DNA of 64,000 bases from Bacteroidales bacterium (lineage in GTDB: Bacteria > Bacteroidota > Bacteroidia > Bacteroidales > UBA932). Shown in pieces: positions 1-8,431 of the stretch. Position 1 is the first letter of the stretch. Every line of letters starts with the position of its first letter. Both the position numbers and the translations under genes were made by a program. The DNA is taken from positions 360,178-424,177 of the forward strand of contig JALCKZ010000001.1 in the NCBI GenBank assembly GCA_022647615.1, in the 5' to 3' direction. A model generated the notes under the pieces. The model was not told where the DNA came from. It did no database searches and saw only the letters and a list, made by a program, of their open reading frames with translations.

Positions 1-182
1 TTAACATTTTGCCTATCCCCGCGCTTGATGGCGGACACATATTATTTACTTTCTATGAGATAGTTACGGGGCGCAAGCCAAGCGATAAGTTCTTAATGGC
101 GGCACAAGTTGTGGGAATGGTGCTGCTGATTGCATTGATGGTCTTGGCGTTCGGCAATGACATTGCCAGGCTGTTCAGATAA
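1..182 (+). CDS. rseP: Site-2 zinc protease RseP, C-terminal end (partial)
   Basis: The first whole codon is at base 3 and the frame runs to a TAA at 180-182, giving 59 residues of a C-terminus. It contains NILPIPALDGGH, the LDG motif that supplies the last metal ligand in M50 site-2 proteases, then a hydrophobic final membrane segment and a short basic end (ARLFR). In the family this protein sits in the inner membrane and cuts anti-sigma factors within the bilayer. The HExxH half and PDZ domains lie outside the window. A short spacer with its own -10-like box separates it from the next gene. Confidence 0.9.
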   Translation, partial: NILPIPALDGGHILFTFYEIVTGRKPSDKFLMAAQVVGMVLLIALMVLAFGNDIARLFR

Positions 183-225
183 ATAAATTTACAATTTGGT
201 GACATAAATGTCTCCATATAATTTT

Positions 226-233
226 TAAATTTG
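226..233 (+). promoter_or_regulatory. Bacteroidetes -7 box for the DUF4837 gene
   Basis: TAAATTTG matches the TAnnTTTG -7 consensus of Bacteroidetes housekeeping promoters and lies 22 bases before the ATG. A TTTG at 195-198 is a possible -33 element, but its spacing of 27 is longer than usual. Confidence 0.45.
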
Positions 234-255
234 GAAAAATTAAAAAACTCTGTTT

Positions 256-1257
256 ATGAACAAGGTTAAACTTATAATAATGACTATTGCAGCCGCTATT
301 ATTTGCAGCTGCGGGGACAATGGGATGCACCTGAAAAAGACCATCACCGGAAAGGCAGGAGAGATTGTAGTTGTAGTTGATAAGGCAAACTGGGAGGCTG
401 AACCGGGCACCGCTGTAAGAAATTTGCTTGCCGCAGATTATCCTATGCTTCCGCAGAAAGAGCCTTCATTTAACCTTGTAAACATCCAAAAATCTTCATT
501 TACAGACCTTTTCCAAAGTCACAGAAACATTATCATCTTGGATATTAATTCCGGACTTAAAGAGAATCAGATACAGTTGAGGAATGATATATGGGCAACT
601 CCGCAAATTGTAATTTATGTGCACGCACGTTCTAGCGTTGAATGCGCTGATTTGATAAATAAAAATGCAGAGTTAATTTACAATGCCATAGACCAGGCGG
701 AAAGAGACAGAATTATCAGGAACTCAAAGAGATATGAGGAGACAAGCATAAGAAAGGCGGTAGCTGAAAAGTTTGGAGGTTCACCCTATTTTCCTAACGG
801 ATATTCTATTAAAAAAGCCACTGATAATTTCATGTGGATTTCCTATGAAACCACATACATCAATCAATATTTCTTAATCTATAAGCTGCCGTTTGACGGG
901 AAGGCATTTCCTAGTCTTGATAGCCTGATGAGCAAAGAGAACCTGGTACTTAAGAAAAATGTGCCGGGGCCTCAGGATAACAGCTATATGATTATTGCAC
1001 CTGAAAAAACACCGGTTCTTAACTGGTATAAATACAAGAATGAAAGCTTTGCGGAGATGAGAGGATTGTGGGAAGTAGAGAATGACTTTATGGGAGGTCC
1101 GTTTGTAGAGCATATCTTCTACACAAAGGACGGAAAGAATTTGCTTGTAGTAATGGGCTTTGTATACGCACCGCGCTACAACAAAAGAAATTATCTGCGT
1201 CAGGTAGAGGCAATTATTTACTCCTTTGACTGGCAGGAAAATTTCCAGAATAAATAA
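256..1257 (+). CDS. DUF4837 family lipoprotein
   Basis: A 333-residue protein starting with a short basic N-terminus, a hydrophobic stretch and IICSC near residues 15-19, which reads as a lipoprotein signal with the lipidated Cys at 17 or 19. The remainder (GKAGEIVVVVDKANWE, and a C-terminal RNYLRQVEAIIYSF) fits the DUF4837 family, found almost only in Bacteroidetes and often beside rseP, as here. The molecular function is not known. It is presumably anchored to the cell envelope. No catalytic motif is visible. It is followed closely by tRNA-Glu and rpsT on the same strand. Confidence 0.8.
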   Translation: MNKVKLIIMTIAAAIICSCGDNGMHLKKTITGKAGEIVVVVDKANWEAEPGTAVRNLLAADYPMLPQKEPSFNLVNIQKSSFTDLFQSHRNIIILDINSGLKENQIQLRNDIWATPQIVIYVHARSSVECADLINKNAELIYNAIDQAERDRIIRNSKRYEETSIRKAVAEKFGGSPYFPNGYSIKKATDNFMWISYETTYINQYFLIYKLPFDGKAFPSLDSLMSKENLVLKKNVPGPQDNSYMIIAPEKTPVLNWYKYKNESFAEMRGLWEVENDFMGGPFVEHIFYTKDGKNLLVVMGFVYAPRYNKRNYLRQVEAIIYSFDWQENFQNK

Positions 1258-1265
1258 ATTCTTTT

Positions 1266-1273
1266 TACCTTTG
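1266..1273 (+). promoter_or_regulatory. -7 box for tRNA-Glu / rpsT
   Basis: TACCTTTG is an exact TAnnTTTG match ending 10 bases before the tRNA 5' end. The same TACCTTTG octamer also precedes tRNA-Leu, rplM, susC2 and the pheA leader in this window. No good -33 element is seen at the usual distance. Confidence 0.6.
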
Positions 1274-1283
1274 CCGCCCTTAT

Positions 1284-1355
1284 GGTCAGTTCGTCTAATG
1301 GTTAGGACACAAGATTTTCATTCTTGCAATACGAGTTCGATTCTCGTACTGACTA
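1284..1355 (+). tRNA. tRNA-Glu (anticodon TTC)
   Basis: A 72-base cloverleaf: acceptor GGTCAGT pairs with ACTGACT (with a G-U at position 1), the anticodon loop ends a paired AAGA/TCTT arm and holds TTC, and the T-arm ACGAG-TTCGATT-CTCGT is perfect. No CCA is encoded. It lies between the DUF4837 gene and rpsT, and probably shares their promoter region. The identity rests on the anticodon. Confidence 0.93.
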
Positions 1356-1382
1356 CTGTAAGATATTAAAAAAGACAATATT

Positions 1383-1727
1383 ATGGCAAATCACGCATCT
1401 GCAGACAAGCGCACAAGACAAGATGTTAAGCGCAATGAGCATAATCATTATTATGCAAAAACAACCCGCAACGCCATCAAGGCTTTAAGGGACACAACTG
1501 ATAAGAAAGCTGCTGAAGAACAGCTTCCTAAGGTAAACGCAATGCTAGACAAACTGGCAAAGACAAATATTATCCACAAGAATAAGGCTTCTAACCTTAA
1601 GAGCGGACTTGCAAAGCACGTTAGCGGCTTAGGCAAAGAGGCTCCTAAAGAGGCCCCTGCAAAAAAGGCTCCTGCTAAAAAAGTTGCAGAGAAAAAGGCC
1701 GCAGAGAAGAAACCTGCTGAGAAATAA
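1383..1727 (+). CDS. rpsT: 30S ribosomal protein S20, with Lys/Ala/Pro tail
   Basis: The first 84 or so residues (MANHASADKRTRQDVKRNEHN, ...LPKVNAMLDKLAKTNIIHKNKASNLKSGLAKH) are a normal S20, a primary 16S rRNA binding protein. The protein is 114 residues because a tail of about 28 residues built from KEAP, AKKAP and EKKA units follows. Typical S20 proteins stop near residue 85-88. The start is the ATG just after tRNA-Glu. A strong hairpin terminator lies downstream at 1823-1852. The tail resembles the Ala/Lys tails on L22 and S19 elsewhere in this window. Confidence 0.93.
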   Translation: MANHASADKRTRQDVKRNEHNHYYAKTTRNAIKALRDTTDKKAAEEQLPKVNAMLDKLAKTNIIHKNKASNLKSGLAKHVSGLGKEAPKEAPAKKAPAKKVAEKKAAEKKPAEK

Positions 1728-1822
1728 GGTATAAAAATAAATTTGCTCTGTTGAGCGAAAATATTTCTTATTCCGGATTTTTATAGAGGATAAATTTACC
1801 CTTTTGTAGTCTGATTTTTAGA

Positions 1823-1852
1823 AACTTCCCAATCTTTGGGAAGTTTTTTTTA
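1823..1852 (+). terminator. Rho-independent terminator after rpsT
   Basis: AACTTCCC (1823-1830), loop AATCTTT, GGGAAGTT (1838-1845), followed by a run of T. It lies about 95 bases after the rpsT stop and ends some 30 bases before radC. A TTG in its loop opens a longer radC frame, so the terminator argues against that start. Confidence 0.85.
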
Positions 1853-1883
1853 TTCACGGAAAACAACTTTAAAAATCAGAGTT

Positions 1884-2573
1884 ATGACAGAAAATCTAAC
1901 AATTACAAAATGGGATGAGAGCGAGAGGCCAAGAGAAAAATTTCTGGCAAAGGGCGGAGAAAATCTTAGCATTGCGGAGTTAATCGCGATAGTTATAAGG
2001 TCTGGGAGCAGAAGTGAAAATGCAGTAGACCTTGCAAGGAAAATCTTAAACGCTGCAGATAATAATCTTAACGTACTGCGCAAGTTCACTTTTGAAGACT
2101 ACAGAAAATTTGGAGGAATGGGACAAGGTAAGGCCCTGGCTATGATGGCTTTATTTGAAATTGCAAAGAGGATGGCAGTAGAGCAGGCGCCACCTATCAC
2201 CCAAATCTATTCATCTGAGAGCGCGGCAAAATTAATGAGCCCGCTGCTAAAAGATCTCAACCATGAAGAGTGCTGGATATTATATCTTAATCGCGGCAAC
2301 AGAATGATTGCCAAGGAGAAACTTACAAGCGGGGGAGTAAGTTCCACTGTGCTGGATGTGAAAATGATTATTAAAAATGCCATGGCAAAACTCTCAAATT
2401 CCATCATCCTTGTACACAACCATCCTAGCGGCAGCAAAATGCCGGGAGACCAAGACAAGCTTCAGACAAGAAGGCTTAAAACAGCGGCTGAAATGTGCGA
2501 CATTTCCCTTTTAGACCATATTATTATTGCTGGAGACCAATATTACTCATTCGCAGACGATGGCTGCATTTGA
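1884..2573 (+). CDS. radC: RadC family (UPF0758) JAB/MPN-domain protein
   Basis: With the ATG at 1884 the protein has 229 residues (MTENLTITKWDESERPREKF...). A helix-hairpin-helix-like N-terminus (SIAELIAIVIRSGS, FGGMGQGKALAMMALFEIAKRM) is followed by a JAB1/MPN metalloprotease-like domain with the conserved HNHPSG and a downstream Asp. Despite the historical DNA-repair name, no biochemical role is firmly established; links to replication-fork repair and competence have been suggested. A longer frame opening with TTG at 1836 runs through the rpsT terminator and is unlikely. It is followed by upp on the same strand after 75 bases. Confidence 0.9.
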   Translation: MTENLTITKWDESERPREKFLAKGGENLSIAELIAIVIRSGSRSENAVDLARKILNAADNNLNVLRKFTFEDYRKFGGMGQGKALAMMALFEIAKRMAVEQAPPITQIYSSESAAKLMSPLLKDLNHEECWILYLNRGNRMIAKEKLTSGGVSSTVLDVKMIIKNAMAKLSNSIILVHNHPSGSKMPGDQDKLQTRRLKTAAEMCDISLLDHIIIAGDQYYSFADDGCI

Positions 2574-2648
2574 ATGGTTAAAAAAATAGTTAACTTTACA
2601 CCGCGTTAAAGTGATTTCAACCTTACTATAACTTAATACCTATCCGCT

Positions 2649-3311
2649 ATGAAAATTGTCAATCTAGGAGAAGAGAACACCATTGTTAATCAGTATTTAT
2701 CAGAAATCAGAGACAAGGTTGCTCAGAAAAACAGGATGCAATTCCGCAATAATCTTGAGAGAATTGGAGAGTGCGTTGCCTATGAGATTGGCAAAACATT
2801 ACAGTACAAAGAGAAGGATATTACAACGCCTCTTGGAATTGCGCAGTGCAAGGTTCTTGATAGTCAGCTTGTTGTAGCATCAATAATGAGAGCGGGGCTT
2901 CCGCTTCATAACGGAATATTAAAAGTTTTGGATACTGCCGATAATGCATTTATTGCCGCCTTCCGCAAATATGGAAAAGACAACAAATTCTCTATTCATG
3001 CAGACTATACCAGTTGCCCGCCTATGGAGGGAAAGACTTTAATTCTTGCAGATTGCATGCTGGCCACAGGTTCTTCCATAATGTTAGCTTATAATCAGTT
3101 ATGTGAGAATGGAGAGCCGGAGTACACACATATAGTAACAGTCGTAGCAAGCAAGGCCGCAGTTGCAAACTTATCCAAGCAGCTGCCTCATAAAAAAGTT
3201 ACGCTTTGGGTAGGAGCTGTAGATGAAGAACTTACAAACAAGGCATACATAATCCCGGGCCTTGGTGACGCCGGGGATTTAGCATACGGAGAGAAAAAAG
3301 AGATTATTTAA
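2649..3311 (+). CDS. upp: Uracil phosphoribosyltransferase
   Basis: A 220-residue type I phosphoribosyltransferase. It joins uracil and PRPP to give UMP in pyrimidine salvage and acts in the cytosol. The PRPP loop is DCMLATGSSIMLAY, and the MRAGLPLHNGIL segment and the C-terminal PGLGDAGDLAYGEK uracil-binding signature are clear. The ATG at 2649 is the only sensible start. It faces the amidohydrolase gene tail to tail with a 14-base gap. Confidence 0.92.
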   Translation: MKIVNLGEENTIVNQYLSEIRDKVAQKNRMQFRNNLERIGECVAYEIGKTLQYKEKDITTPLGIAQCKVLDSQLVVASIMRAGLPLHNGILKVLDTADNAFIAAFRKYGKDNKFSIHADYTSCPPMEGKTLILADCMLATGSSIMLAYNQLCENGEPEYTHIVTVVASKAAVANLSKQLPHKKVTLWVGAVDEELTNKAYIIPGLGDAGDLAYGEKKEII

Positions 3312-3325
3312 GGGGGCAAAAAGTT

Positions 3326-4975
3326 TTAAAAAACCTTTTTGCCATTTAACCATGTGCCTGTGACTTTTGTTGCAGGCACTTGTTTTTCAGGTACTTTCAT
3401 AAAGTCTTTATCCGTCGTAACAAAGTCCGCCTCTTTGCCCGGCACAATGCTCCCCTTTATCTTATCTTCAAAAGTAGACTTTGCACCCCAAATTGTCATG
3501 GAGCTAAGCGCCTCCTCTTTGGTCAGTGCATTTTCCATTTGGAATCCTCCCTCCGGCCTGAAATCCAAGTTCTTGCGGTAAACGGCCGCAAAGAAAGTAT
3601 AAATAGGATTTACGCTCTCTATAGGAAAATCTGTTCCGGCAGGAATCCAGCCCAGCTGATTAAGAAGATCCTGATATCTGTACCCCTCTCTAATCCTCTC
3701 TCCCAATCTCTCTTTTGCCCACATCATATCTGATGTACAATGAGTTGGCTGAACAGACGGGATTATTGAATACTCTTTGAATTTGTTAATATCCTTATCA
3801 TCAATAATTTGCGCATGCTCAATTCTCCAGCCAAGATTATTCTTCCCCTTAAGAATACTTGCATAAACATCCAGCGCCTGTCTATTTGCCTTATCTCCAA
3901 TGCAATGCGTTGCAACACGGAATCCGTGCTCATGGCACCAATTACAATACTTAATGTAATCTGCTAAAGGATAATACTCTAGCCCGCTATTTGCCGGGTC
4001 ATCACTATAAGGAGCAAGCAGCAATGCACCTCTGGAACCAAGCGCACCGTCTCTGTAAAGTTTAAAGGTCCCGACAGTTAAGTTCTTGTGTTTGAAAGGC
4101 TTTGTGATGTTCTTAAAGTTCTCTTCAGTTGGAAGAGGCCATGCATCAATTTTTAGGGTAAGCTGTTTTTTCTTAACAAGAGAATCCATAAGCATAATTG
4201 TAGGATACTCATCCTCAGCATCGCACACAGAGGTAAGACCATTCTTAAAGCACTCTGCCTGAGCGTTTAACATAATCTCCTCCAAATCTTTGCGGGAATA
4301 TTTTGCCACCTTGTCTTTGAATTCAACACACAAATTCTCCATAAAAATTCCGGTAAACTTTCCGTTTACTATCTGCGCCTCTTTAAGATTTAAATTAGCA
4401 TCATCGGGTTTTAGTCCCAGCTCGTCTATGGCCGCTTGGTTTGCCACAACTGCGTGGAAATCAATACGTGACAGCACAACAGGAATTTTGGGAAAAGCTG
4501 CATTCAGCTTCTCATTCGTAGGAAATTTTTTACCCGGCCACAGCCCCTGGTCCCATCCGCTTCCAATAATAAATTTTCTGTCGGGATGCTGAGCATAAAA
4601 TTCCTGCAATCTCCCAATCACCTCATCAAAAGATTTTGAACCGCGCAAATCACAGTACCACAAATCTTTGCCCATTTCAAACAAATGGCAGTGCGCGTCA
4701 TTAAAACCGGGATAAACAGCACCGCCCTTAAAATCAATCATGTGCCTGGATTTATAAGCGCCAAGTATGGACTTATTGTCCCCGACAGCTAAGAATTTTC
4801 CGTCATCTACTGCAAAGGCCTCAGCCTTGTCAAAAGATGAATCAACGGTATAAATGGTTCCGTTATAGCCAATTAAATCAACAGATTGTTTCATACTGCA
4901 AGAATATAATAGAAAGAATGTAAGCGCGGCAGCTGCAAAAACCCCGACGCTTCTAAAATTAATAGGGAATCTCAT
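3326..4975 (-). CDS. Amidohydrolase family lipoprotein, YtcJ-like
   Basis: 549 residues starting at the ATG at 4975. The N-terminus has a hydrophobic segment ending LLYSC (lipobox, Cys about 26), so it is probably an envelope lipoprotein. The metal motif HCH in FNDAHCHLFEMG, and HGFRVATHCIGD, IEHAQIID and GTDFPIESVNP further on, place it in the Amidohydro_3 (YtcJ) group of metal-dependent hydrolases. These cut C-N bonds in varied substrates; the substrate here cannot be told. Two copies of the CTGTCGGGA 9-mer family (4069, 4578) and one near-copy (4781) lie inside it. It precedes no obvious partner; rpoN is upstream on the same strand. Confidence 0.85.
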   Translation of the reverse strand: MRFPINFRSVGVFAAAALTFFLLYSCSMKQSVDLIGYNGTIYTVDSSFDKAEAFAVDDGKFLAVGDNKSILGAYKSRHMIDFKGGAVYPGFNDAHCHLFEMGKDLWYCDLRGSKSFDEVIGRLQEFYAQHPDRKFIIGSGWDQGLWPGKKFPTNEKLNAAFPKIPVVLSRIDFHAVVANQAAIDELGLKPDDANLNLKEAQIVNGKFTGIFMENLCVEFKDKVAKYSRKDLEEIMLNAQAECFKNGLTSVCDAEDEYPTIMLMDSLVKKKQLTLKIDAWPLPTEENFKNITKPFKHKNLTVGTFKLYRDGALGSRGALLLAPYSDDPANSGLEYYPLADYIKYCNWCHEHGFRVATHCIGDKANRQALDVYASILKGKNNLGWRIEHAQIIDDKDINKFKEYSIIPSVQPTHCTSDMMWAKERLGERIREGYRYQDLLNQLGWIPAGTDFPIESVNPIYTFFAAVYRKNLDFRPEGGFQMENALTKEEALSSMTIWGAKSTFEDKIKGSIVPGKEADFVTTDKDFMKVPEKQVPATKVTGTWLNGKKVF

Positions 4976-4989
4976 TTGTAATAATTGCT

Positions 4990-6429
4990 TTATAACTCCT
5001 TGCGCAGACGTGCAATAGGAATGTCCAATTGTTCACGGTATTTTGCCACCGTTCTTCTTGCAACAAGATATCCTTTGGACTTTAGAACTTCTACAAGCTC
5101 TTCATCTGTAAGAGGTTTTGTTTTATTTTCAGATTCAACGCTTTGCTGAAGTATTTTTTTAATCTCTCTTGTAGAAACTTCCTCTCCGCTCTCCGTCATT
5201 AAACCTTCTGAGAAGAAATACTTAAGAGGTATTATTCCAAAAGATGTCTGAATATATTTGCAATTTACCACTCTGGAAATTGTAGAGATATCCAATCCCG
5301 TTTTCTCCGCTATATTCTTAAGAACCATTGGTTTAAGCTTGGTCTCATCTCCATCCGCAAAATAATCCTTCTGGAACTCAACTATAGCATTCATCGTATT
5401 TTGCAAAGTATTTTGTCTCTGCTTTATGGCCTCTATAAACCACTTTGCGCTATCTAATTTTTGTTTTACAAAACTTGCAGCCTCTTTCCCCTCTCTGTTG
5501 CTTCTATCGGCAGCTTTTGAAAGCAAGTCTGCATAACGTTTATTCACACGCAGTTCCGGCACATTAAACTTGGGCAGGGTAACGGATAATTTCCCGTCAT
5601 TGTTTTCTAAAACAAAATCTGGAACAACTTGCTGAGCCTGCTCAACATAAGAATCATCTATCTGGCCGCCGGGACGCGGATTAAGTTTAACTATCTCGCC
5701 AATAGCGTCTTTCAAATCATCCTGCGTTATCCCCATCTTAGAGATAATCTTTGGATAATGCTTCTTTGTAAACTCTTCAAAAAAATCTTTGAGAATGGTC
5801 TGAGCATTTTCAACCGCCGGAGTTCTCTCCTCTCTTGCCTGAATTTGCAAAAGCAAACACTCTCTTAAATCTCTAGCTCCAACACCCACAGGGTCAAACT
5901 CTTGTATAGTTCCGGTTAAAATTTTTTCAATCTCCGCAGGAGTAGTTTCTATATTAAGACGCAAAGCGATATCGTCTGACAAAGCATCAGGAGTCCTGCG
6001 CAAATACCCGTCATCATCCAGCATGCCGATAATAAAGACGGCAATCTGTCTCTGCCTCTCATCCATGTGCCTGTATCCAAGCTGCTGAACCAAAGATTGT
6101 TGGAAACTCTCTTTAACAGAAAAAGTATTGTATTGCGGCTTCTCATCTTTGCCGCGGTTATTCACATAAAGCTTATAACCGGGAGTATCATCTCCGTTGT
6201 ACTCAGAGAGAGAAACCTGCTTGGGCTTTTGCTCCTCAGATGCATCATCCTGGGAATCATCATCATTGCTGCTCTCCGCAGGACCGTCATCCAAAACAGG
6301 ATTCTCCTCAATCTCTTTTTTTATCCTTTGCTCCAGCTCAATAGAGGGAAGCTCCAGAAGTTTAATTGTCTGGATTTGAAGCGGTGAGAGCCGCTGCTGC
6401 ATTTTTTGCTGTAGCCCCTGTTTTAGCAT
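4990..6429 (-). CDS. rpoN: RNA polymerase sigma-54 factor
   Basis: 479 residues. Region I is the Gln/Leu-rich activator-interaction segment (LKQGLQQKMQQRLSPLQIQTIKLLELP), region II is acidic (residues about 50-75), the core-binding domain follows (DPVGVGARDLRECLLLQI), then the HTH (IAEKTGLDISTISRVVNCKYIQT) and the RpoN box ARRTVAKYRE near the end, which reads the -24 promoter element. All regions are present. The gene is divergent from the glsA-like gene; a TATCTTTG -7 box sits only five bases upstream of the start codon, implying a very short leader. Confidence 0.96.
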   Translation of the reverse strand: MLKQGLQQKMQQRLSPLQIQTIKLLELPSIELEQRIKKEIEENPVLDDGPAESSNDDDSQDDASEEQKPKQVSLSEYNGDDTPGYKLYVNNRGKDEKPQYNTFSVKESFQQSLVQQLGYRHMDERQRQIAVFIIGMLDDDGYLRRTPDALSDDIALRLNIETTPAEIEKILTGTIQEFDPVGVGARDLRECLLLQIQAREERTPAVENAQTILKDFFEEFTKKHYPKIISKMGITQDDLKDAIGEIVKLNPRPGGQIDDSYVEQAQQVVPDFVLENNDGKLSVTLPKFNVPELRVNKRYADLLSKAADRSNREGKEAASFVKQKLDSAKWFIEAIKQRQNTLQNTMNAIVEFQKDYFADGDETKLKPMVLKNIAEKTGLDISTISRVVNCKYIQTSFGIIPLKYFFSEGLMTESGEEVSTREIKKILQQSVESENKTKPLTDEELVEVLKSKGYLVARRTVAKYREQLDIPIARLRKEL

Positions 6430-6433
6430 ATCA

Positions 6434-6461
6434 CAAAGATACTATTTTTGTTTTAATTTTG
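6434..6461. promoter_or_regulatory. Divergent -7 boxes, rpoN and the glsA-like gene
   Basis: On the minus strand TATCTTTG (6434-6441) precedes rpoN. On the plus strand TATTTTTG (6443-6450) and TAATTTTG (6454-6461) both match TAnnTTTG and could serve the lipid acyltransferase genes. Transcripts in the two directions would start only tens of bases apart. Confidence 0.4.
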
Positions 6462-6551
6462 CCTCCCGATAGGGAGTGCCATGCAAGCTCAAAGAGCATT
6501 GGCCGCACAGGAAAAAAGCATAGGCGCCGCAGCACAAACTGCACAAGAAAA

Positions 6552-7421
6552 ATGGATGCAATTCAGATAGACATAAAAAAAGTGGTAGCAAACAAAAATG
6601 AAAAACTTGCACGCAAGCTTCCATCCTTTGTCTACTCCATTATTGCAAAAATAGTTCACCTTAAAGAGATAAATGAAATTTTAAAAGAGTGCAACGGACT
6701 AAGCGGGGCTGATTTTGCGGGAGGTGCACTTAAATATTTAAATGTCAAGGGAATAATAAGATACGCAGACCGGGCGGAGGAGACGTTTAACTGTCGTGAA
6801 AAGGAAAAAGAGAATAAAAATTTTAAATATGTTTTTGTCTCCAATCACCCCCTTGGAGGACTGGACGGTTTAATTTTAATTAGCGAGCTTACAAAGAGAT
6901 TTGGTCCTGCAAAATTTATTGTGAATGATTTTTTATACAACATTCCGCCGCTAAAAGACATCTTTATTCCGGTGAACAAAATGGGAAAAACTTCCCGGGC
7001 AAATTTGGAAAATATAAAAAAGGCATACGCAGATAATTACAATTTGTGCAATTTCCCCGCGGGCCTGTGTTCCAGACTAATAAACGGAGATATTAAGGAT
7101 ACGGAGTGGCATAAAAATTTTGTCGGGGAAGCCGTTGAGAGCGGAAGAGATATTGTTCCCGTTTTTTTTAGCGGAAGAAATTCAAAGGCATTCTATAGGC
7201 TTGCAAAAATCAGAAAATTTCTGGGGATAAAATTCAATGTAGAGATGATGTTTTTGCCTCATGAATTGTTCAGACAAAAGGGGGCGGAGTTTAGCATGGT
7301 CATTGGAAATCCCATAAGTCCGCAGGAGATAAAAGAATCGGAAATGAATGCTCAGCAATGGTGCAATATAATTAGGGGTAAAGTTTATGAATATGGAAGC
7401 AGTTATTCAGCCAGTAGATAG
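6552..7421 (+). CDS. glsA: Lysophospholipid-type acyltransferase, GlsA-like
   Basis: The start chosen is ATG 6552 (MDAIQIDIKKVVANKNEKLA), giving 289 residues. A longer frame to 6366 runs antisense through rpoN and is rejected. The acyltransferase motif NHPLGGLDG, the FPAGLCSR stretch and FFSGRNSKAFY fit the PlsC/OlsA superfamily. In Bacteroides the pair GlsB (N-acyltransferase) and GlsA (O-acyltransferase) makes glycine lipids, and this gene overlaps a GNAT-like GlsB candidate by 35 bases, so I infer the second, O-acylation step. A 29-codon frame (6481-6570) overlaps the start. Confidence 0.8.
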   Translation: MDAIQIDIKKVVANKNEKLARKLPSFVYSIIAKIVHLKEINEILKECNGLSGADFAGGALKYLNVKGIIRYADRAEETFNCREKEKENKNFKYVFVSNHPLGGLDGLILISELTKRFGPAKFIVNDFLYNIPPLKDIFIPVNKMGKTSRANLENIKKAYADNYNLCNFPAGLCSRLINGDIKDTEWHKNFVGEAVESGRDIVPVFFSGRNSKAFYRLAKIRKFLGIKFNVEMMFLPHELFRQKGAEFSMVIGNPISPQEIKESEMNAQQWCNIIRGKVYEYGSSYSASR

Positions 7422-8415
7422 AGAGCTGATAAAGAATGAGTTAACAGAAGATAAATTTGTACGCAAAACCCGTACGGGAGGGAACTTGCTGTATGAGGTT
7501 ACGGCGGAGAATTCCCCCAATGTTATGAGGGAAATTGGCCGGCTGCGTGAAATTTCTTTCCGCCTTGGAGGAGGAGGAACGGGGAAATCCATGGACATTG
7601 ACCCGTTTGACACTGACCCTTATAATGCTTATAACCAGCTAATTGTATGGGACCCGGAAGACAAGGAAATTCTTGGCGGGTACAGGTATATAATGTGCGG
7701 CGGACTCCCGATAGAGAAACTTGCAACTGCTGAGCTATACAACTTTTCTGAGAAATTTCAGAAAGAATATATGCCGTGGACAATAGAGCTGGGACGCTCT
7801 TTCATCCAGCCTAACTATCAGAGTACCAATTTAAAACGCAAAAGCGTTTTTGCATTGGATAACTTGTGGGACGGACTTGGAGCTCTGGTTTTGAAGTATG
7901 ACAATATCAAATTCCTCTTTGGCAAAGTAACCATGTATACCTCCTATAACCAGAGAGCGAGAAATATTCTGCTTAACTTTTTAAATAAATATTTTCCTGA
8001 CCCGGATAACATGGTAACATCCAAGGAGCCGCTGGATTGCAATACTCATGATCCCTACATTAATTCTCTTTTTGAGGGACTCCAATACAAGGACGGATAT
8101 AAAGTTCTGGTTAAAGAGATTAAAAATAACGGAGAGCATATACCTCCGCTTATTAATTCATACATGAAACTTTCTCCATCCATGAAAGTATTTGGAAGTG
8201 CTATTAATCACGGCTTTGGAGATGTAGAAGAGACGGGTATTCTAATCAACATTCAAGATATTTATCCTGAAAAAATCACCCGTCACATAATGCCTCTTAT
8301 TGAGTGGGGACAAAAGCATGCTCCAAAATGGTGGAAGGATAAACTTCCGTTGAAAAAAGCAAAGAAAAAGAGTGAGGAGGGAGACTCCGGACACTTTAGC
8401 GTTCACATTCACTAA
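7387..8415 (+). CDS. glsB: GNAT N-acyltransferase, GlsB/OlsB-like
   Basis: 342 residues, start ATG at 7387 inside the end of the preceding gene (35-base overlap, translational coupling likely). The ADENS-like core (LREISFRLGGGGTGKSMDIDPFD, WDPEDKEILGGYRYI, IELGRSFIQP) fits the Acetyltransf_5 'hemolysin' family, which includes OlsB and Bacteroides GlsB. These transfer a 3-hydroxyacyl chain from acyl-ACP to the amino group of an amino acid. With GlsA it would make glycine lipids of the membrane. That ligand is inferred from the Bacteroides system and not visible in the sequence. Confidence 0.82.
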   Translation: MNMEAVIQPVDRELIKNELTEDKFVRKTRTGGNLLYEVTAENSPNVMREIGRLREISFRLGGGGTGKSMDIDPFDTDPYNAYNQLIVWDPEDKEILGGYRYIMCGGLPIEKLATAELYNFSEKFQKEYMPWTIELGRSFIQPNYQSTNLKRKSVFALDNLWDGLGALVLKYDNIKFLFGKVTMYTSYNQRARNILLNFLNKYFPDPDNMVTSKEPLDCNTHDPYINSLFEGLQYKDGYKVLVKEIKNNGEHIPPLINSYMKLSPSMKVFGSAINHGFGDVEETGILINIQDIYPEKITRHIMPLIEWGQKHAPKWWKDKLPLKKAKKKSEEGDSGHFSVHIH

Positions 8416-8431
8416 CAGGCGCTTGCAGTAA

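Noticed and set aside
1836..1883. Longer radC from a TTG start
   Set aside because: The added codons lie within the rpsT terminator hairpin; ATG 1884 gives a normal RadC.
3315..3343. Hairpin GGCAAAAAG/CTTTTTGCC between upp and the amidohydrolase as terminator
   Set aside because: The stem is AT-rich, lies partly in the amidohydrolase end, and no U run follows in either direction. Left out as a feature.
6366..6551. Longer start for the glsA-like gene
   Set aside because: The extension is antisense to the rpoN N-terminus and lacks similarity to the family.
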